From: Leptospiraceae bacterium
Lineage (GTDB): Bacteria; Spirochaetota; Leptospiria; Leptospirales; Leptospiraceae
Assembly (NCBI GenBank): GCA_024233835.1
Contig: JACKPC010000008.1
Coordinates: 26,723 to 90,722 of the forward strand
Length of the DNA: 64,000 bases
Reading direction: 5' to 3'
Position numbers and translations under genes: made by a program. Shown piece after piece: positions 1 through 9,140 of the stretch (positions are counted from its first letter, which is position 1; each line of letters begins with the position of its first letter). The notes beneath the pieces are model-generated. The model saw only the letters and a list, made by a program, of their open reading frames with translations, ran no database searches and was not told the origin of the DNA.

Positions 1-348
1 GATATGTTGCAGATCAATAATTGGAATTCCGGTGGAAAGGCTCAGTCTTCTATATTTATCTCTGACTTTGGGAATAATTATCTCTTTTCTTAGATCTAAT
101 TCAATGAGGTATTCTTTAGAATCCTTTTTGCTATCTTCCTCTTTAATAACATGCTCAAGGTATTCATCTGTCAATTCAGATTGTTTATTTAAGAATTCTT
201 CCAGTAGTTGAGAATCAATAAAACCTTCCTGGATAAGAATCTGCCCCAAAGGAGTAGATTTTCTTTTTCTCTTCTGGATAAAAAGAGCATCATCCAACTG
301 TTCCTGTGTTATAGCTGAGCTGTAGACCAGAAGTTCCCCGATTAACAT
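1..348 (-). CDS. MshEN-domain protein, N-terminal part (runs off window)
   Basis: The reading frame is open from an ATG at 348 to the window edge (116 codons, incomplete at its C-terminus). Residues about 2-52 (LGELLV…QLDDAL…LGQILIQEGFI…LLEEFL) have the two-helix pattern of the MshEN / GspE N-terminal domain, which in type II secretion and type IV pilus ATPases binds c-di-GMP or docks partner proteins. Stand-alone or fused MshEN proteins also exist, so the downstream domain cannot be named from this fragment. A weak AAAGG lies about 9 nt before the ATG. The gene is divergent from the ion-channel gene at 514. Confidence 0.65.
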   Translation of the reverse strand, partial: MLIGELLVYSSAITQEQLDDALFIQKRKRKSTPLGQILIQEGFIDSQLLEEFLNKQSELTDEYLEHVIKEEDSKKDSKEYLIELDLRKEIIIPKVRDKYRRLSLSTGIPIIDLQHI

Positions 349-513
349 TATATGAACCTTTGCTTGTAAGTATTCAAATGAGCTATTTTCAGTCAACTGA
401 TTTAAATAGATATATTACTTTCTCTCTTTATTGAATTGACGCAAGGGGTATTGAGAAGGTAATTGGAAGAAATCAAGGAAAACCGGGAGAGGGTTTAAGG
501 TAAAAGTAAATAT

Positions 514-2811
514 ATGAATCAGAAAATAATTTCTCTTTTTGAAAGGATAAAACGGAAGGAATCCAATTTTTTTGATAATTTCATCCTGATTATCATTACA
601 CTTTCGGCTGTTATAATAGGAATTGAAACCGATCAAGATCTGGCAAAAACCTATCATACATTTTTCTATTACTCAGATCTTGTTGTTTTATTCATTTTTA
701 TTTTTGAGTTTTTCTTTAAACTTTATGTTTATTCCCCCAAACCTTTGGATTACTTCAAAGACTCCTGGAATATTTTTGATTTCAGTATTGTTATTTTAAG
801 TATCCTTCCTTACCTTCTGAATAGCTCTGTAAATGTTGAAACGATCATTATTTTAAGAATATTGAGGCTTGCCAGGGTTTTCAGGGTATTTCGTTTAATA
901 TCCATATTAAAACCCTTGCAACTTCTGGTTTCTACCTTAATTCACAGCTTACCTTCCATGGGTTATGTGGCTTTATTGATTATGCTTTTATTTTATGTAT
1001 ATGGTGTTATAGGTGTATTTCAATTTAATGATACAGATCCTGAGCATTATTCTACATTGGGACTTTCCATACTAACCCTATTTCAGACAATAACAGGAGA
1101 AGGATGGCCTGATTTATTAGCAATTCAGATTGCCAAGAAAAATACTGTTTTTGCTTCTATTTATTATATTAGCTTCATTGTACTTGGAAGTATGATCATT
1201 CTAAACTTACTTATTGGGGTTATCGTATCAGAATTAGAAAATATAAAAGAAGTAGATGCCAGAGGTAAAGACTATATTCACCATGAAGATCATATAGTTA
1301 TCCTTGGCTGGTCAGATAAACTGATCTATCTTATAAGTGAATTAATTGAAGCGAATAAAGATAATCGAAATACAGTTATCTGTATCCTTGCAGATAGAAA
1401 AAAATATGATATGAAAGAATTTTTTAAAATGAATCACTTACATCATAAAAACATTACCTTTCATTTCAGAACAGGACTTGCGACCGAGAAACGAGATCTG
1501 GAAATGGTGAATATTACCAGGGCTTCTTCTGTTATTATTATCAATGGAAACGGGACGGAATCTGATGCAAGTATTATCAAAGCTTTAATTGTGGTGGTTA
1601 ATAATTTTGGTAAATATGAAAAACTTCCCCCAATAGCTATTCCGCTGTATAATATAAAAAATGATTCAATTGTACAATTGGTCAGTAAAAAACAGGTATA
1701 TAGCGTACTGGTTGATGATGTGATTTCCCGACTCATAGCGCAAACTTGTAGGCAGGCAGGACTTTCAGTTGTCTATGATGAAATTCTTTCTTTTGAGGGA
1801 AATGAAATCTATTCTAAGAAAATCACGGATCTTGAAGGAAAAAGATTTGGTGATATAATTAACTTTTTTGAAAATGCTTCTGTTATAGGAATACGTAGAG
1901 CAGGGGGAGAAGTATTAGTAAATCCTTCGTATACTAATACAGTTTTAGAACCGGGTGATGAAATTATTGCTCTTGCGGAAAGTTCCATGGGTTTCATGTA
2001 TGATTTACGTGATTTAAATCGAACAATGGATCTTTCCAAAGTCCAAAAGAGCAGTGTAAAACGTGAAACTGAGAATGTTTTAATTATCGGAGCCAATCGA
2101 TTGGTTTATTCGATAATAAATGAGTTGGATTCTTATGTTCGAAGAGGCTCTAAAATTTCTATTTATGTTGATAAAGAAAAATTCCAATATGAACAAACTA
2201 AGCTTTCTAAAAATATGAGATCATCTGTATCGGTTGAGTATTTGGATACAGAATCAAGAGAGGACTTAGAAAATATACCCTTTGAAGAGTATCATTATGT
2301 AATATTACTTACTTACGATATGCCTTCTGTGGATGATGCAGATGCCTACGTTATTATTCTCTGGTTATATATACGAGATATTCTCAAAAATAGAAATCAT
2401 CCGATCCCGATTGTTACCGAAATGCTTAATAATAAAAACGAAAAACTTGCCCGACCTTCCGATTTAGATGACTTTATCATTATAGATAAAATTGATAGTC
2501 GGCTTCTGGCACAGTTTTCTCAGAATCCTTATTTGAAGCAGGTATATGAAGTTTTGTTTGATGAAAAAGGTTCTGAGATTTATTTAAAACCGGCAAAGGA
2601 TTTTTTAGAAATTGGGAAGGAATATTCTATTTATGAAGTATCGAATCTTGTGAATCAACAATCCGATCTGTTGATAGGTTACAAGAAAAACTCGGAGGAA
2701 GAATATAAAGATAAAAGATGTGGTGTTGTTGTAAACCCTCCTAAATCAGAGCGAATTACCTTTACTGAGGTTGATAAGTTAATTGTTATTTCTGAAGTAG
2801 AATATACTTAA
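514..2811 (+). CDS. Voltage-gated-type cation channel with C-terminal RCK (TrkA-N-like) domains
   Basis: This 765-residue inner-membrane channel has six transmembrane segments in about residues 22-240. S4 is a clear voltage sensor with Arg at 115, 118, 121, 124 and 127, every third residue. The pore loop reads TGEGW at about 194-198 (in TLFQTITGEGWPDLL), which matches the acidic filter of bacterial Nav and eukaryotic Cav channels and not the K+ filter TVGYG. After S6 (LNLLIGVIVSELE) come two Rossmann-like regulatory modules starting HIVILGWSDK (~260) and NVLIIGANR (~525), typical of RCK domains in the CASTOR/POLLUX family. It probably conducts Na+ or Ca2+ under ligand control. Ion selectivity is inferred from the filter only. 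Confidence 0.85.
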   Translation: MNQKIISLFERIKRKESNFFDNFILIIITLSAVIIGIETDQDLAKTYHTFFYYSDLVVLFIFIFEFFFKLYVYSPKPLDYFKDSWNIFDFSIVILSILPYLLNSSVNVETIIILRILRLARVFRVFRLISILKPLQLLVSTLIHSLPSMGYVALLIMLLFYVYGVIGVFQFNDTDPEHYSTLGLSILTLFQTITGEGWPDLLAIQIAKKNTVFASIYYISFIVLGSMIILNLLIGVIVSELENIKEVDARGKDYIHHEDHIVILGWSDKLIYLISELIEANKDNRNTVICILADRKKYDMKEFFKMNHLHHKNITFHFRTGLATEKRDLEMVNITRASSVIIINGNGTESDASIIKALIVVVNNFGKYEKLPPIAIPLYNIKNDSIVQLVSKKQVYSVLVDDVISRLIAQTCRQAGLSVVYDEILSFEGNEIYSKKITDLEGKRFGDIINFFENASVIGIRRAGGEVLVNPSYTNTVLEPGDEIIALAESSMGFMYDLRDLNRTMDLSKVQKSSVKRETENVLIIGANRLVYSIINELDSYVRRGSKISIYVDKEKFQYEQTKLSKNMRSSVSVEYLDTESREDLENIPFEEYHYVILLTYDMPSVDDADAYVIILWLYIRDILKNRNHPIPIVTEMLNNKNEKLARPSDLDDFIIIDKIDSRLLAQFSQNPYLKQVYEVLFDEKGSEIYLKPAKDFLEIGKEYSIYEVSNLVNQQSDLLIGYKKNSEEEYKDKRCGVVVNPPKSERITFTEVDKLIVISEVEYT

Positions 2812-2824
2812 AGAGAGGAGAACA

Positions 2825-2852
2825 TTCGAGGGCAGGGATTACTACCCTCGAA
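2825..2852. terminator. Inverted repeat between convergent genes
   Basis: TTCGAGGG at 2825-2832 pairs perfectly with CCCTCGAA at 2845-2852 across a 12-nt loop. It lies between the channel gene (+) and the EF-hand gene (-), where a shared terminator is expected. The downstream flank on the minus strand is pyrimidine-rich but has no clean T run, so intrinsic termination is likely but not certain. Confidence 0.5.
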
Positions 2853-2859
2853 AAAAGTA

Positions 2860-3138
2860 TCACTTTTTATCGTAAAGTTCTTTCTGCATTTTTTTATAGT
2901 ACTGATCGATTTCATAGAAATCCAGGTTTCCATCTTTATCCAGATCCATAGAGTTGAAGACGCTTAGATATTCCTGTTTGGAAATTTTTCCATCATTATT
3001 CAGATCGTATTTTTTAAAAAATACACCTTTTTGTCCGCCAAGATAAGTCTTTTTCTTCTTTTTTGCTTCTCCAAAAGCCATAGAACCAAAAGCAAGACAG
3101 AGGCAAAGAATCACGATACTATTTATCAGTTTTTTCAT
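2860..3138 (-). CDS. Exported EF-hand calcium-binding protein
   Basis: This 92-residue protein has a signal peptide (MKKLINSIVILCLCLAFGSMAFG, cleavage near AFG-EA) and a Lys-rich linker. Two canonical 12-residue EF-hand loops follow: DLNNDGKISKQE (~45-56) and DLDKDGNLDFYE (~65-76), both with Asp at positions 1, 3 or 5 and Glu at 12. It should bind two Ca2+ in the periplasm. The ATG is 3 bp downstream of the korB stop, so it may be transcribed with korAB, but no functional link to the oxidoreductase is evident. The target of this calcium sensor or buffer is unknown. Confidence 0.85.
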   Translation of the reverse strand: MKKLINSIVILCLCLAFGSMAFGEAKKKKKTYLGGQKGVFFKKYDLNNDGKISKQEYLSVFNSMDLDKDGNLDFYEIDQYYKKMQKELYDKK

Positions 3139-3141
3139 ACC

Positions 3142-4146
3142 TTATTTGACTTCCCAGGTTTCATCAGAGAAGAGTAATTTTTTCAAATCTCCTTCTCCTT
3201 TTTCCCTCTCTACTTGGTTTACCTGTGCATGAAGCTGTGTTTCATAGGTAGGTCTTTCTACATCTCGGAATACTCCCATCGGAACCGGGTAGTGGGGCTG
3301 CATCATCCGGGAAAGAACAAAAGCATGATCCGGATTTTCACGATTTTCGTCATGAATCGAAACAGCATCCAATCCTTCTTTTGTTATATCCACAATACTG
3401 GCCTTGGAACCATCCAGAGAAATACCTTTATCATTATTTTTACCAAAGATCATGGGTTTTCCGTGCTCTAATGTAATAGTATTATCTTCTCTTACTTCTC
3501 TACCGTAAACCGGATCATGAATACCATCATTGAAAATCACACAGTTCTGGAGTACTTCTACAAAAGAGGTTCCTTTGTGCTGGGCAGCCCTCAGGAAAAT
3601 ATCAGACATGTGTTTCTGGTTTTTATCATGAGTTCTGGCTACAAAACTGGCTTCTGCTCCGAGAGCAATGGAAATAGGTTTGAAGGGAGCCTCAAGACTA
3701 CCATACGGGCTGGATTTTGAAACGGTTCCTCTTTCACTGGTAGGGGAATACTGGCCCTTGGTTAAACCATAAATCTCATTATTGAAAAGGATGATATTAA
3801 TATCAAGGTTTCTACGAATCGAGTGAATCAAATGGTTACCACCAATAGACAGACCGTCTCCATCACCTGTAATTACCCAGACACTGAGTTCGGGGTTTGT
3901 GATTTTTACACCGGTAGCGAAGGAAGGTGCCCTACCATGAATTGTGTGAAAACCATAGGTATTCATGTAGTAAGGGAAGCGAGAAGAGCAGCCAATCCCG
4001 GAGATAAAAACAACTTTTTCTTTCGGGATTCCGAGTTCCGGCATAGTTTTTTGAATGGCTGATAGAATTCCGTAATCTCCGCAACCCGGGCACCATCTAA
4101 CGTCCTGGTCTGAAGCAAAATCTTTTTTAGTCAGTGCGATAGTCAT
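3142..4146 (-). CDS. korB: 2-oxoacid (2-oxoglutarate):ferredoxin oxidoreductase, beta subunit
   Basis: This TPP-binding subunit of the CoA-dependent oxidative decarboxylation of a 2-oxoacid (probably 2-oxoglutarate) to acyl-CoA reduces ferredoxin. The TPP/Mg2+ motif GDGDGLSIGGNH spans about residues 94-105. The [4Fe-4S] ligand cysteines are visible as CPGCG (19, 22) and GIGCSSR (53), with a fourth Cys near 200 (LQNC). Its length of 334 aa is normal for KorB. The start overlaps the korA stop (ATGA), so translation is coupled. Substrate choice between 2-oxoglutarate and pyruvate is inferred from the two-subunit fused-gamma/alpha layout. Confidence 0.9.
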   Translation of the reverse strand: MTIALTKKDFASDQDVRWCPGCGDYGILSAIQKTMPELGIPKEKVVFISGIGCSSRFPYYMNTYGFHTIHGRAPSFATGVKITNPELSVWVITGDGDGLSIGGNHLIHSIRRNLDINIILFNNEIYGLTKGQYSPTSERGTVSKSSPYGSLEAPFKPISIALGAEASFVARTHDKNQKHMSDIFLRAAQHKGTSFVEVLQNCVIFNDGIHDPVYGREVREDNTITLEHGKPMIFGKNNDKGISLDGSKASIVDITKEGLDAVSIHDENRENPDHAFVLSRMMQPHYPVPMGVFRDVERPTYETQLHAQVNQVEREKGEGDLKKLLFSDETWEVK

Positions 4147-5993
4147 TGAATTAACTCCTCAATTTTTTGTTGAACTTCCTGGATAGTAAAGGGTCTTCCT
4201 TTTACCTTGTTTAGTTTTTCTACCTTGATTCCAAAATTTCCCTGGATAATAAAAGATAACTGTCCGAGGTTAAGTTCCGGAACAAGTATCGTATCGAAAG
4301 ATTCCAGGAGAGATTTGAAGTTCTTTGGAAATGGGTTTAAGTATCGAACATGAGCATGGGATACTTTTTTGTCCGGATTTTTCTCATTAAAATTCTCAAC
4401 AGCACTGCGGATGGCACCAAAAGTTGAACCCCAGCCTACTACTAAGAGTTTTCCTTTTTTCTCTCCGTAAACTTCCTGATCCGGAATGTCATTGGCTATA
4501 CCGGCAATTTTCTCTGCACGAGTATGAACCATTTTTTCATGGTTATTGGGATCGTAGCTGACGTTACCTGTATGGTAATCTTTTTCCAGACCGCCGATTC
4601 GGTGTTCCAGTCCGGGCGTTCCGGGGATGGCCCAGTGCCTGCCCAGAGTTTCTTCATTTCGGGCAAAAGGTCTAAACTTGGGTTCAGGGAAGCTTGTAAT
4701 CTGGTTATGGGTTATTTCGGGTAATTCGTCTGTATTAGGAATTCTCCAGGGTTCGGCACCGTTGGCGATATATCCATCAGAAAGCAAGAAAACCGGTGTC
4801 ATATACTTCAGGGCTAAGCGAACCGATTCCAGAGAAACATCAAAACAATCAGTTGGAGTAGAAGCCGAGATAACAACTAACGGACTTTCCCCGTTTCTTC
4901 CATAAAGAACCTGCAGAAGATCAGATTGTTCTGTTTTGGTTGGAAGACCTGTAGAAGGACCTCCTCTCTGTATATTAACAATTACAATCGGAAGCTCTGC
5001 CATGATGGCCAGGTTGATGGCTTCTGATTTGAGACATACCCCGGGACCTGAGGTTGAGGTAACGGCGAGTCCACCGGCATAGGCAGAACCAATTGCAGCC
5101 GAAACAGCAGCAATTTCATCTTCAGCCTGAAATGTATAGATATGGTAATTCTTGTATTTTGAAAGGTCGTGTAAAATATCCGAAGCGGGTGTAATCGGAT
5201 AGCTACCCAGGAATAGTGGTAAATGGGTTTTATAGGACGCTGTAACAAGACCGAGCACAATAGCCGAGTTGCCGGTAATGTTTCTATAAGTTCCGGGTTC
5301 TAATTTAGCTCCGGGAATTTGATACTGAGAAATGAAGATTTCAGCAGTCTCAGCATAATGAAAACCTTTTTTTAATACAATTATGTTGGCTTCAATAATA
5401 TCTTCTTTTCCTTTAAATTTGTCTTCGATCCATTTTATGGTTGGATCTAAAGGTCTTGAAAACATCCAGTAGGTCATACCGAGAGCAAACATATTCTTGG
5501 TTCTGTCAATTTCCTTGGAAGAAAGGTTTTTTTCTTCAAGAGCAATTCCTGTTAACTTGGAAATCTGAACTTCTATAACCTGGTATTTGTTTTTTAGGTC
5601 GGTTGTGATGGGGGATTCTTTATAACCTGCTTTTTCCAGATCTTTGTCTGTAAACGAATCCGTATTCACAATTAAGATTCCATTTGTTTTTAAATCTGCA
5701 ATGTTGGCTTTTAGGGCAGCGGGATTCATTGCAATTAGAACATCCGGTGAGTCACCCGGTGTGTGAATCTTTTCAGAGGAAAAGTTCAACTGAAATCCGG
5801 ATACTCCGGGAACCGTACCCGCAGGTGCTCGAATTTCTGCCGGAAAATCCGGAAAAGTTGCCAGGTCATTTCCTACGATAGCACTGGTAGAGGTAAACTG
5901 GCTACCGGTTAATTGCATTCCATCACCGGAGTCTCCGGTGAATCTAATTGTAGCTGATTTAATAACTTCTACTTTTTTTTCTTTATTATCCAT
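4143..5993 (-). CDS. korA: 2-oxoacid (2-oxoglutarate):ferredoxin oxidoreductase, gamma-alpha fused subunit
   Basis: This is the partner of korB. The N-terminal gamma-type domain begins ATIRFTGDSGDGMQLTGSQF, the family's glycine-rich opening. The alpha (pyrimidine-binding) domain follows from about residue 230 (YPITPASDILHDL…QAEDEIAAVSAAIGSAYAG…TSTSGPG). The frame is open to a TTG at 6053, but that would overlap the upstream gene by 28 bp. The ATG at 5993 (MDNKEKKVEV) has AGG 8 nt upstream and gives the usual KorA N-terminus, so I chose it. Together the pair forms a cytoplasmic complex feeding electrons to ferredoxin. Confidence 0.88.
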   Translation of the reverse strand: MDNKEKKVEVIKSATIRFTGDSGDGMQLTGSQFTSTSAIVGNDLATFPDFPAEIRAPAGTVPGVSGFQLNFSSEKIHTPGDSPDVLIAMNPAALKANIADLKTNGILIVNTDSFTDKDLEKAGYKESPITTDLKNKYQVIEVQISKLTGIALEEKNLSSKEIDRTKNMFALGMTYWMFSRPLDPTIKWIEDKFKGKEDIIEANIIVLKKGFHYAETAEIFISQYQIPGAKLEPGTYRNITGNSAIVLGLVTASYKTHLPLFLGSYPITPASDILHDLSKYKNYHIYTFQAEDEIAAVSAAIGSAYAGGLAVTSTSGPGVCLKSEAINLAIMAELPIVIVNIQRGGPSTGLPTKTEQSDLLQVLYGRNGESPLVVISASTPTDCFDVSLESVRLALKYMTPVFLLSDGYIANGAEPWRIPNTDELPEITHNQITSFPEPKFRPFARNEETLGRHWAIPGTPGLEHRIGGLEKDYHTGNVSYDPNNHEKMVHTRAEKIAGIANDIPDQEVYGEKKGKLLVVGWGSTFGAIRSAVENFNEKNPDKKVSHAHVRYLNPFPKNFKSLLESFDTILVPELNLGQLSFIIQGNFGIKVEKLNKVKGRPFTIQEVQQKIEELIQ

Positions 5994-6025
5994 TGTTTTA
6001 CCTGATTTTAATTCAATCCTTAAAA

Positions 6026-6565
6026 CTATCTGATGTTTCTCGAAATCCACCAATTGGGTAGTGCTTGAAATGGATTTCTTTCTTCCTGTAGTTTGTCGGC
6101 AAGCTCAAGAGAAGGAATACCCGGAGGAGACTCCAGTACAAAAACCAGTCTTGAGCGAAGAGGAAGTTTTCTTATAACTGTGTATTGTTTTTCTTTAAGC
6201 AATTTTAATGCTTCTTTTTCGCCTGTACCTTCTGGAAAGAATATAAGAACATTGCCCGGTAAACCATAAAAATGACCGGATGCATCTCGAAAGACGGGAG
6301 AACTGCTTTGAGGAAATTCTCCTCCGTTTATACTTGTATTTACTGCTTGTTTATGAATTTCAACTGTACCCTGTTTGTATATAAGGGTATCGTTATAGGT
6401 TTTTTTTAAAACTGGTTTAGCGGTAGGAGTATTGAATTTTATGTAAAGCTTATCTTCCATGACGAGCGGTATTTTCTGATTGCCATTATAATAGTAATAA
6501 TCTTTAGCCGATATACCTGTCAATACTAAGAAGAAAAGAAGAGGGCAAAAGTATTTTTTTTTCAT
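6026..6565 (-). CDS. Exported subtilase propeptide-like protein (detached prodomain)
   Basis: This 179-residue protein has a signal peptide (MKKKYFCPLLFFLVLTGISA). The body (YYYYNGNQKIPL…LYIKF…LPGNVLIFFPEGTGEKEALKLLKEK…RLVFVLESP…LADKLQEE) resembles the N-terminal prodomain of long subtilisin-like proteases, which folds the protease and inhibits it. It ends soon after NPFQALPNWW, where a fused protease would normally continue into its catalytic domain. The gene lies 3 bp downstream of the subtilase gene on the same strand, so an in-trans chaperone/inhibitor role is the natural inference. No catalytic residues are present. Confidence 0.65.
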   Translation of the reverse strand: MKKKYFCPLLFFLVLTGISAKDYYYYNGNQKIPLVMEDKLYIKFNTPTAKPVLKKTYNDTLIYKQGTVEIHKQAVNTSINGGEFPQSSSPVFRDASGHFYGLPGNVLIFFPEGTGEKEALKLLKEKQYTVIRKLPLRSRLVFVLESPPGIPSLELADKLQEERNPFQALPNWWISRNIR

Positions 6566-6568
6566 GAA

Positions 6569-9061
6569 TTATCTTCCATAAATTTTTATTCCCCATGAGT
6601 CGAAAGTTCCTGTAATTCCACTTTCTTTGTCTTTTACCGTTAGCTTATAAGTTCCATCAGCTGATTCTCCTAAAAATTGAGAAGTTCCAAACACCCAGGA
6701 AGAGTAGGCTGAACAGGTAATTCGATAATAGGAAGAGCCGGAAGAATAACAGAAATGGTATTTTGCAAGTGTGCTGCTGGTTTTTCCATCTTTCTGTAAA
6801 ACTACTTCGATCTGTCCGGGTTCGGGATGTGTAGCTGTGAAAATAACTTCTATAAATTCAATATGGTTAATATTACTGCCTGAGACTGTATTAGTGCTGC
6901 TTACACCTGTAGAATCAAAGTCAGGTATAGCGAGAGATGGACTCAGGGACTGGTATGAATTGGAGGGATATATTTTTAATGTAGAGCTTCCTCCGACACT
7001 GGTCCAGGTTTTTGCGAGACTTACAGCCTTTTCGGAATCAAAAGCACCAAAACCGTATTTAGGATTAAAAGAATAGCCCGCCTGGTTGGTTGTCCAGGCC
7101 GAATCTGAAGAATCATTTTTACGGGCAGTTCCGGCCAGAATGAGTTTCACATCTCTCCAGCTTAAGGAAGGATTCACTGAAAGAAGTAGAGCGCCGAGGC
7201 CGGAAGCAACCGGTGCAGCTGCTGAGGTTCCATCGAAGTTTCCTGTATAATCTGCATCACCGGGTGAGGAGGAGCCGGAATTAAAACCGGAAGTACCTTT
7301 TAGATCTGTGGTATAAATCGCAGCACTGGCCGTACCGGAACTTGCCCCCCTGGAAGGTGCAACTACCCATAAATTAGCACCTTCGTCTGAATAATAGGCT
7401 TTTTTTCCATTATTTCCTATGGCACCTACCGTAATTACTCCATAGTAATTGGCCTGTCCATCGTAATTCGCATTATCTACTTCTGCTGAACGAAAAGAAC
7501 CGTTACCGGATGCCCAGAAATACAGGGTTCCTTTTCCGGCTCTGCCATAAGCTAATCCATCCTGTATGGCAATTTTCCAGGTTGCATTTGCCGCCGAAAG
7601 TTGTCCGGTTCCATCTTCTGCTCCCCAACTATTATTGGAAACTCCTACGGATGTATTGGCACTCATGGCTATAACTTCATTTTCCAGGGTATAGTTCTGT
7701 AAAAGATTCATACCAATAAGATTACTACAGGGGGCAACTCCTCTTAAACCAACATTATTCTTGTCACGCGCAGCAATGACTCCACCAATTGCTGTTCCAT
7801 GAGAGGGACTATAAATATCCGGATTATTTTTCTCCAAACCGCTCTGGTTTATAAAATTAATACTTCCACCCGAAACGTTTTCTAATAGATCCGGATGAGT
7901 GATTTGAAGCCCATCATCTACTACAGCAACCAGCACTCCTTCACCCTTAATTCCGGCATTCCAAACAGGTTCTACCCGAATGTCTTCTCCCGGAGTTCCG
8001 CCAAATTGACCCGTATTCGATAGATGCCATTGATAGGAGTAGTAGGGGTCTTTACCCTCTCCGTAATTACAATCGGTTTGGATACAGATTCCGGTAGAAC
8101 CCGGTCTCGGACATATTTTGATAAGGCTGTAATCGCTTGTTTTATAGAAACCCTGACCTTTCATGTTCAAGAAAGCATCTATATAGGGCTTTAAATCAAA
8201 TTTAAAATTTCCATTATCTAAGGTTTGACCGTTCGCATCTTTAAGATCTAATTTCTGAGTTGTATCTCCATTAAAGATTACTCCATCCGCAGAACCATCC
8301 GAAAGGTCTTCTGAGTAAAGACTCCAGAGATTCTCAAGGTTTTCGGAGTAAGAGCTTTCAGAAGGATTCGTTCCTGAAAGTTGCTTTGCATAATAAGCTA
8401 AAGAAAACAGGGCCAGCATATAAGGTTTATTTTGTATACTTCCGTTACGGTTCATCGGAGCAGCAGCCAGTGGAACCAGCCTTTCAAGGTTTATATTATT
8501 GGAGAAAAATACTTCAGCTATTTCTAAGTTAGAACGGTTGTAGGCTGTACCTGCATTATTATATAAACTAAATAGAAGTCGAAAACGTTCTGACATCATC
8601 CTGGAAATCGGAGAAACAACCGTAAAAGAACCGTCACTTATCGCGGAAAGATAAGTATTCTTTACATCCAACCAATTTAACCTGGATAAGCCTGAATCCA
8701 TCGGGAAAAAATTAAATGCTGTACCGGTAGAGGGATAAACCAGAATACAATAAGGGAAGACTTTCTTTACAGTTGCGGAAAAGGCTCCATAAGAATCAGT
8801 GTTAGTTTTAGCTAAAAGCTCTCCTTCTGCATGATTCCGATGACACTCTCCTTTGGGACCGGGTAGTCTGATTTCGACTATAGCTTTTTCGACATTGCCG
8901 GTTATATTCACATTTCCCGAAAGTGTAATCGGAGCACTGGCTATGGCCAGCATAGTTAATTCCTTTTCTTTATTATCTTTCTTTTTCTGGCAATTTAAAG
9001 AGCTAAAAAGGAGCAAAACAAGGCTTAAGAAAAACCTGAATATGGGCTGTTTAAATCTCAT
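6569..9061 (-). CDS. Subtilisin-like (S8) lipoprotein protease with C-terminal P domain
   Basis: This 830-residue kexin/furin-type endopeptidase has a lipoprotein signal ending SLNC (Cys24). Residues 45-340 are an uncharacterised N-terminal region that starts with a beta-sandwich-like stretch. The catalytic domain follows YQWHLSNTGQFGG: Asp382 (VVDDG), His421 (SHGT), oxyanion Asn near 476 (SNNSWG) and Ser613 (GTSAAAPVAS). The last ~130 residues, ending FDSWGIKIYGR, match the proprotein-convertase P domain. It is probably anchored to the outer or inner membrane through the lipid. Its own propeptide seems to be supplied by the neighbouring 179-aa gene. Confidence 0.88.
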   Translation of the reverse strand: MRFKQPIFRFFLSLVLLLFSSLNCQKKKDNKEKELTMLAIASAPITLSGNVNITGNVEKAIVEIRLPGPKGECHRNHAEGELLAKTNTDSYGAFSATVKKVFPYCILVYPSTGTAFNFFPMDSGLSRLNWLDVKNTYLSAISDGSFTVVSPISRMMSERFRLLFSLYNNAGTAYNRSNLEIAEVFFSNNINLERLVPLAAAPMNRNGSIQNKPYMLALFSLAYYAKQLSGTNPSESSYSENLENLWSLYSEDLSDGSADGVIFNGDTTQKLDLKDANGQTLDNGNFKFDLKPYIDAFLNMKGQGFYKTSDYSLIKICPRPGSTGICIQTDCNYGEGKDPYYSYQWHLSNTGQFGGTPGEDIRVEPVWNAGIKGEGVLVAVVDDGLQITHPDLLENVSGGSINFINQSGLEKNNPDIYSPSHGTAIGGVIAARDKNNVGLRGVAPCSNLIGMNLLQNYTLENEVIAMSANTSVGVSNNSWGAEDGTGQLSAANATWKIAIQDGLAYGRAGKGTLYFWASGNGSFRSAEVDNANYDGQANYYGVITVGAIGNNGKKAYYSDEGANLWVVAPSRGASSGTASAAIYTTDLKGTSGFNSGSSSPGDADYTGNFDGTSAAAPVASGLGALLLSVNPSLSWRDVKLILAGTARKNDSSDSAWTTNQAGYSFNPKYGFGAFDSEKAVSLAKTWTSVGGSSTLKIYPSNSYQSLSPSLAIPDFDSTGVSSTNTVSGSNINHIEFIEVIFTATHPEPGQIEVVLQKDGKTSSTLAKYHFCYSSGSSYYRITCSAYSSWVFGTSQFLGESADGTYKLTVKDKESGITGTFDSWGIKIYGR

Positions 9062-9140
9062 GATAATGCTGCTTGTATAGAGTAGGACTCTAAAAAAACA
9101 GTTTTTGTTTACCCTATCTGTAGAAAAGCATAATTCTTCC

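Noticed and set aside
1461..2096. Minus-strand ORFs inside the channel gene
   Set aside because: Shadows of a well-supported coding frame; no independent signals.
5993..6053. Longer korA start at TTG 6053
   Set aside because: It overlaps the upstream gene and lacks a ribosome-binding site, unlike the ATG at 5993.
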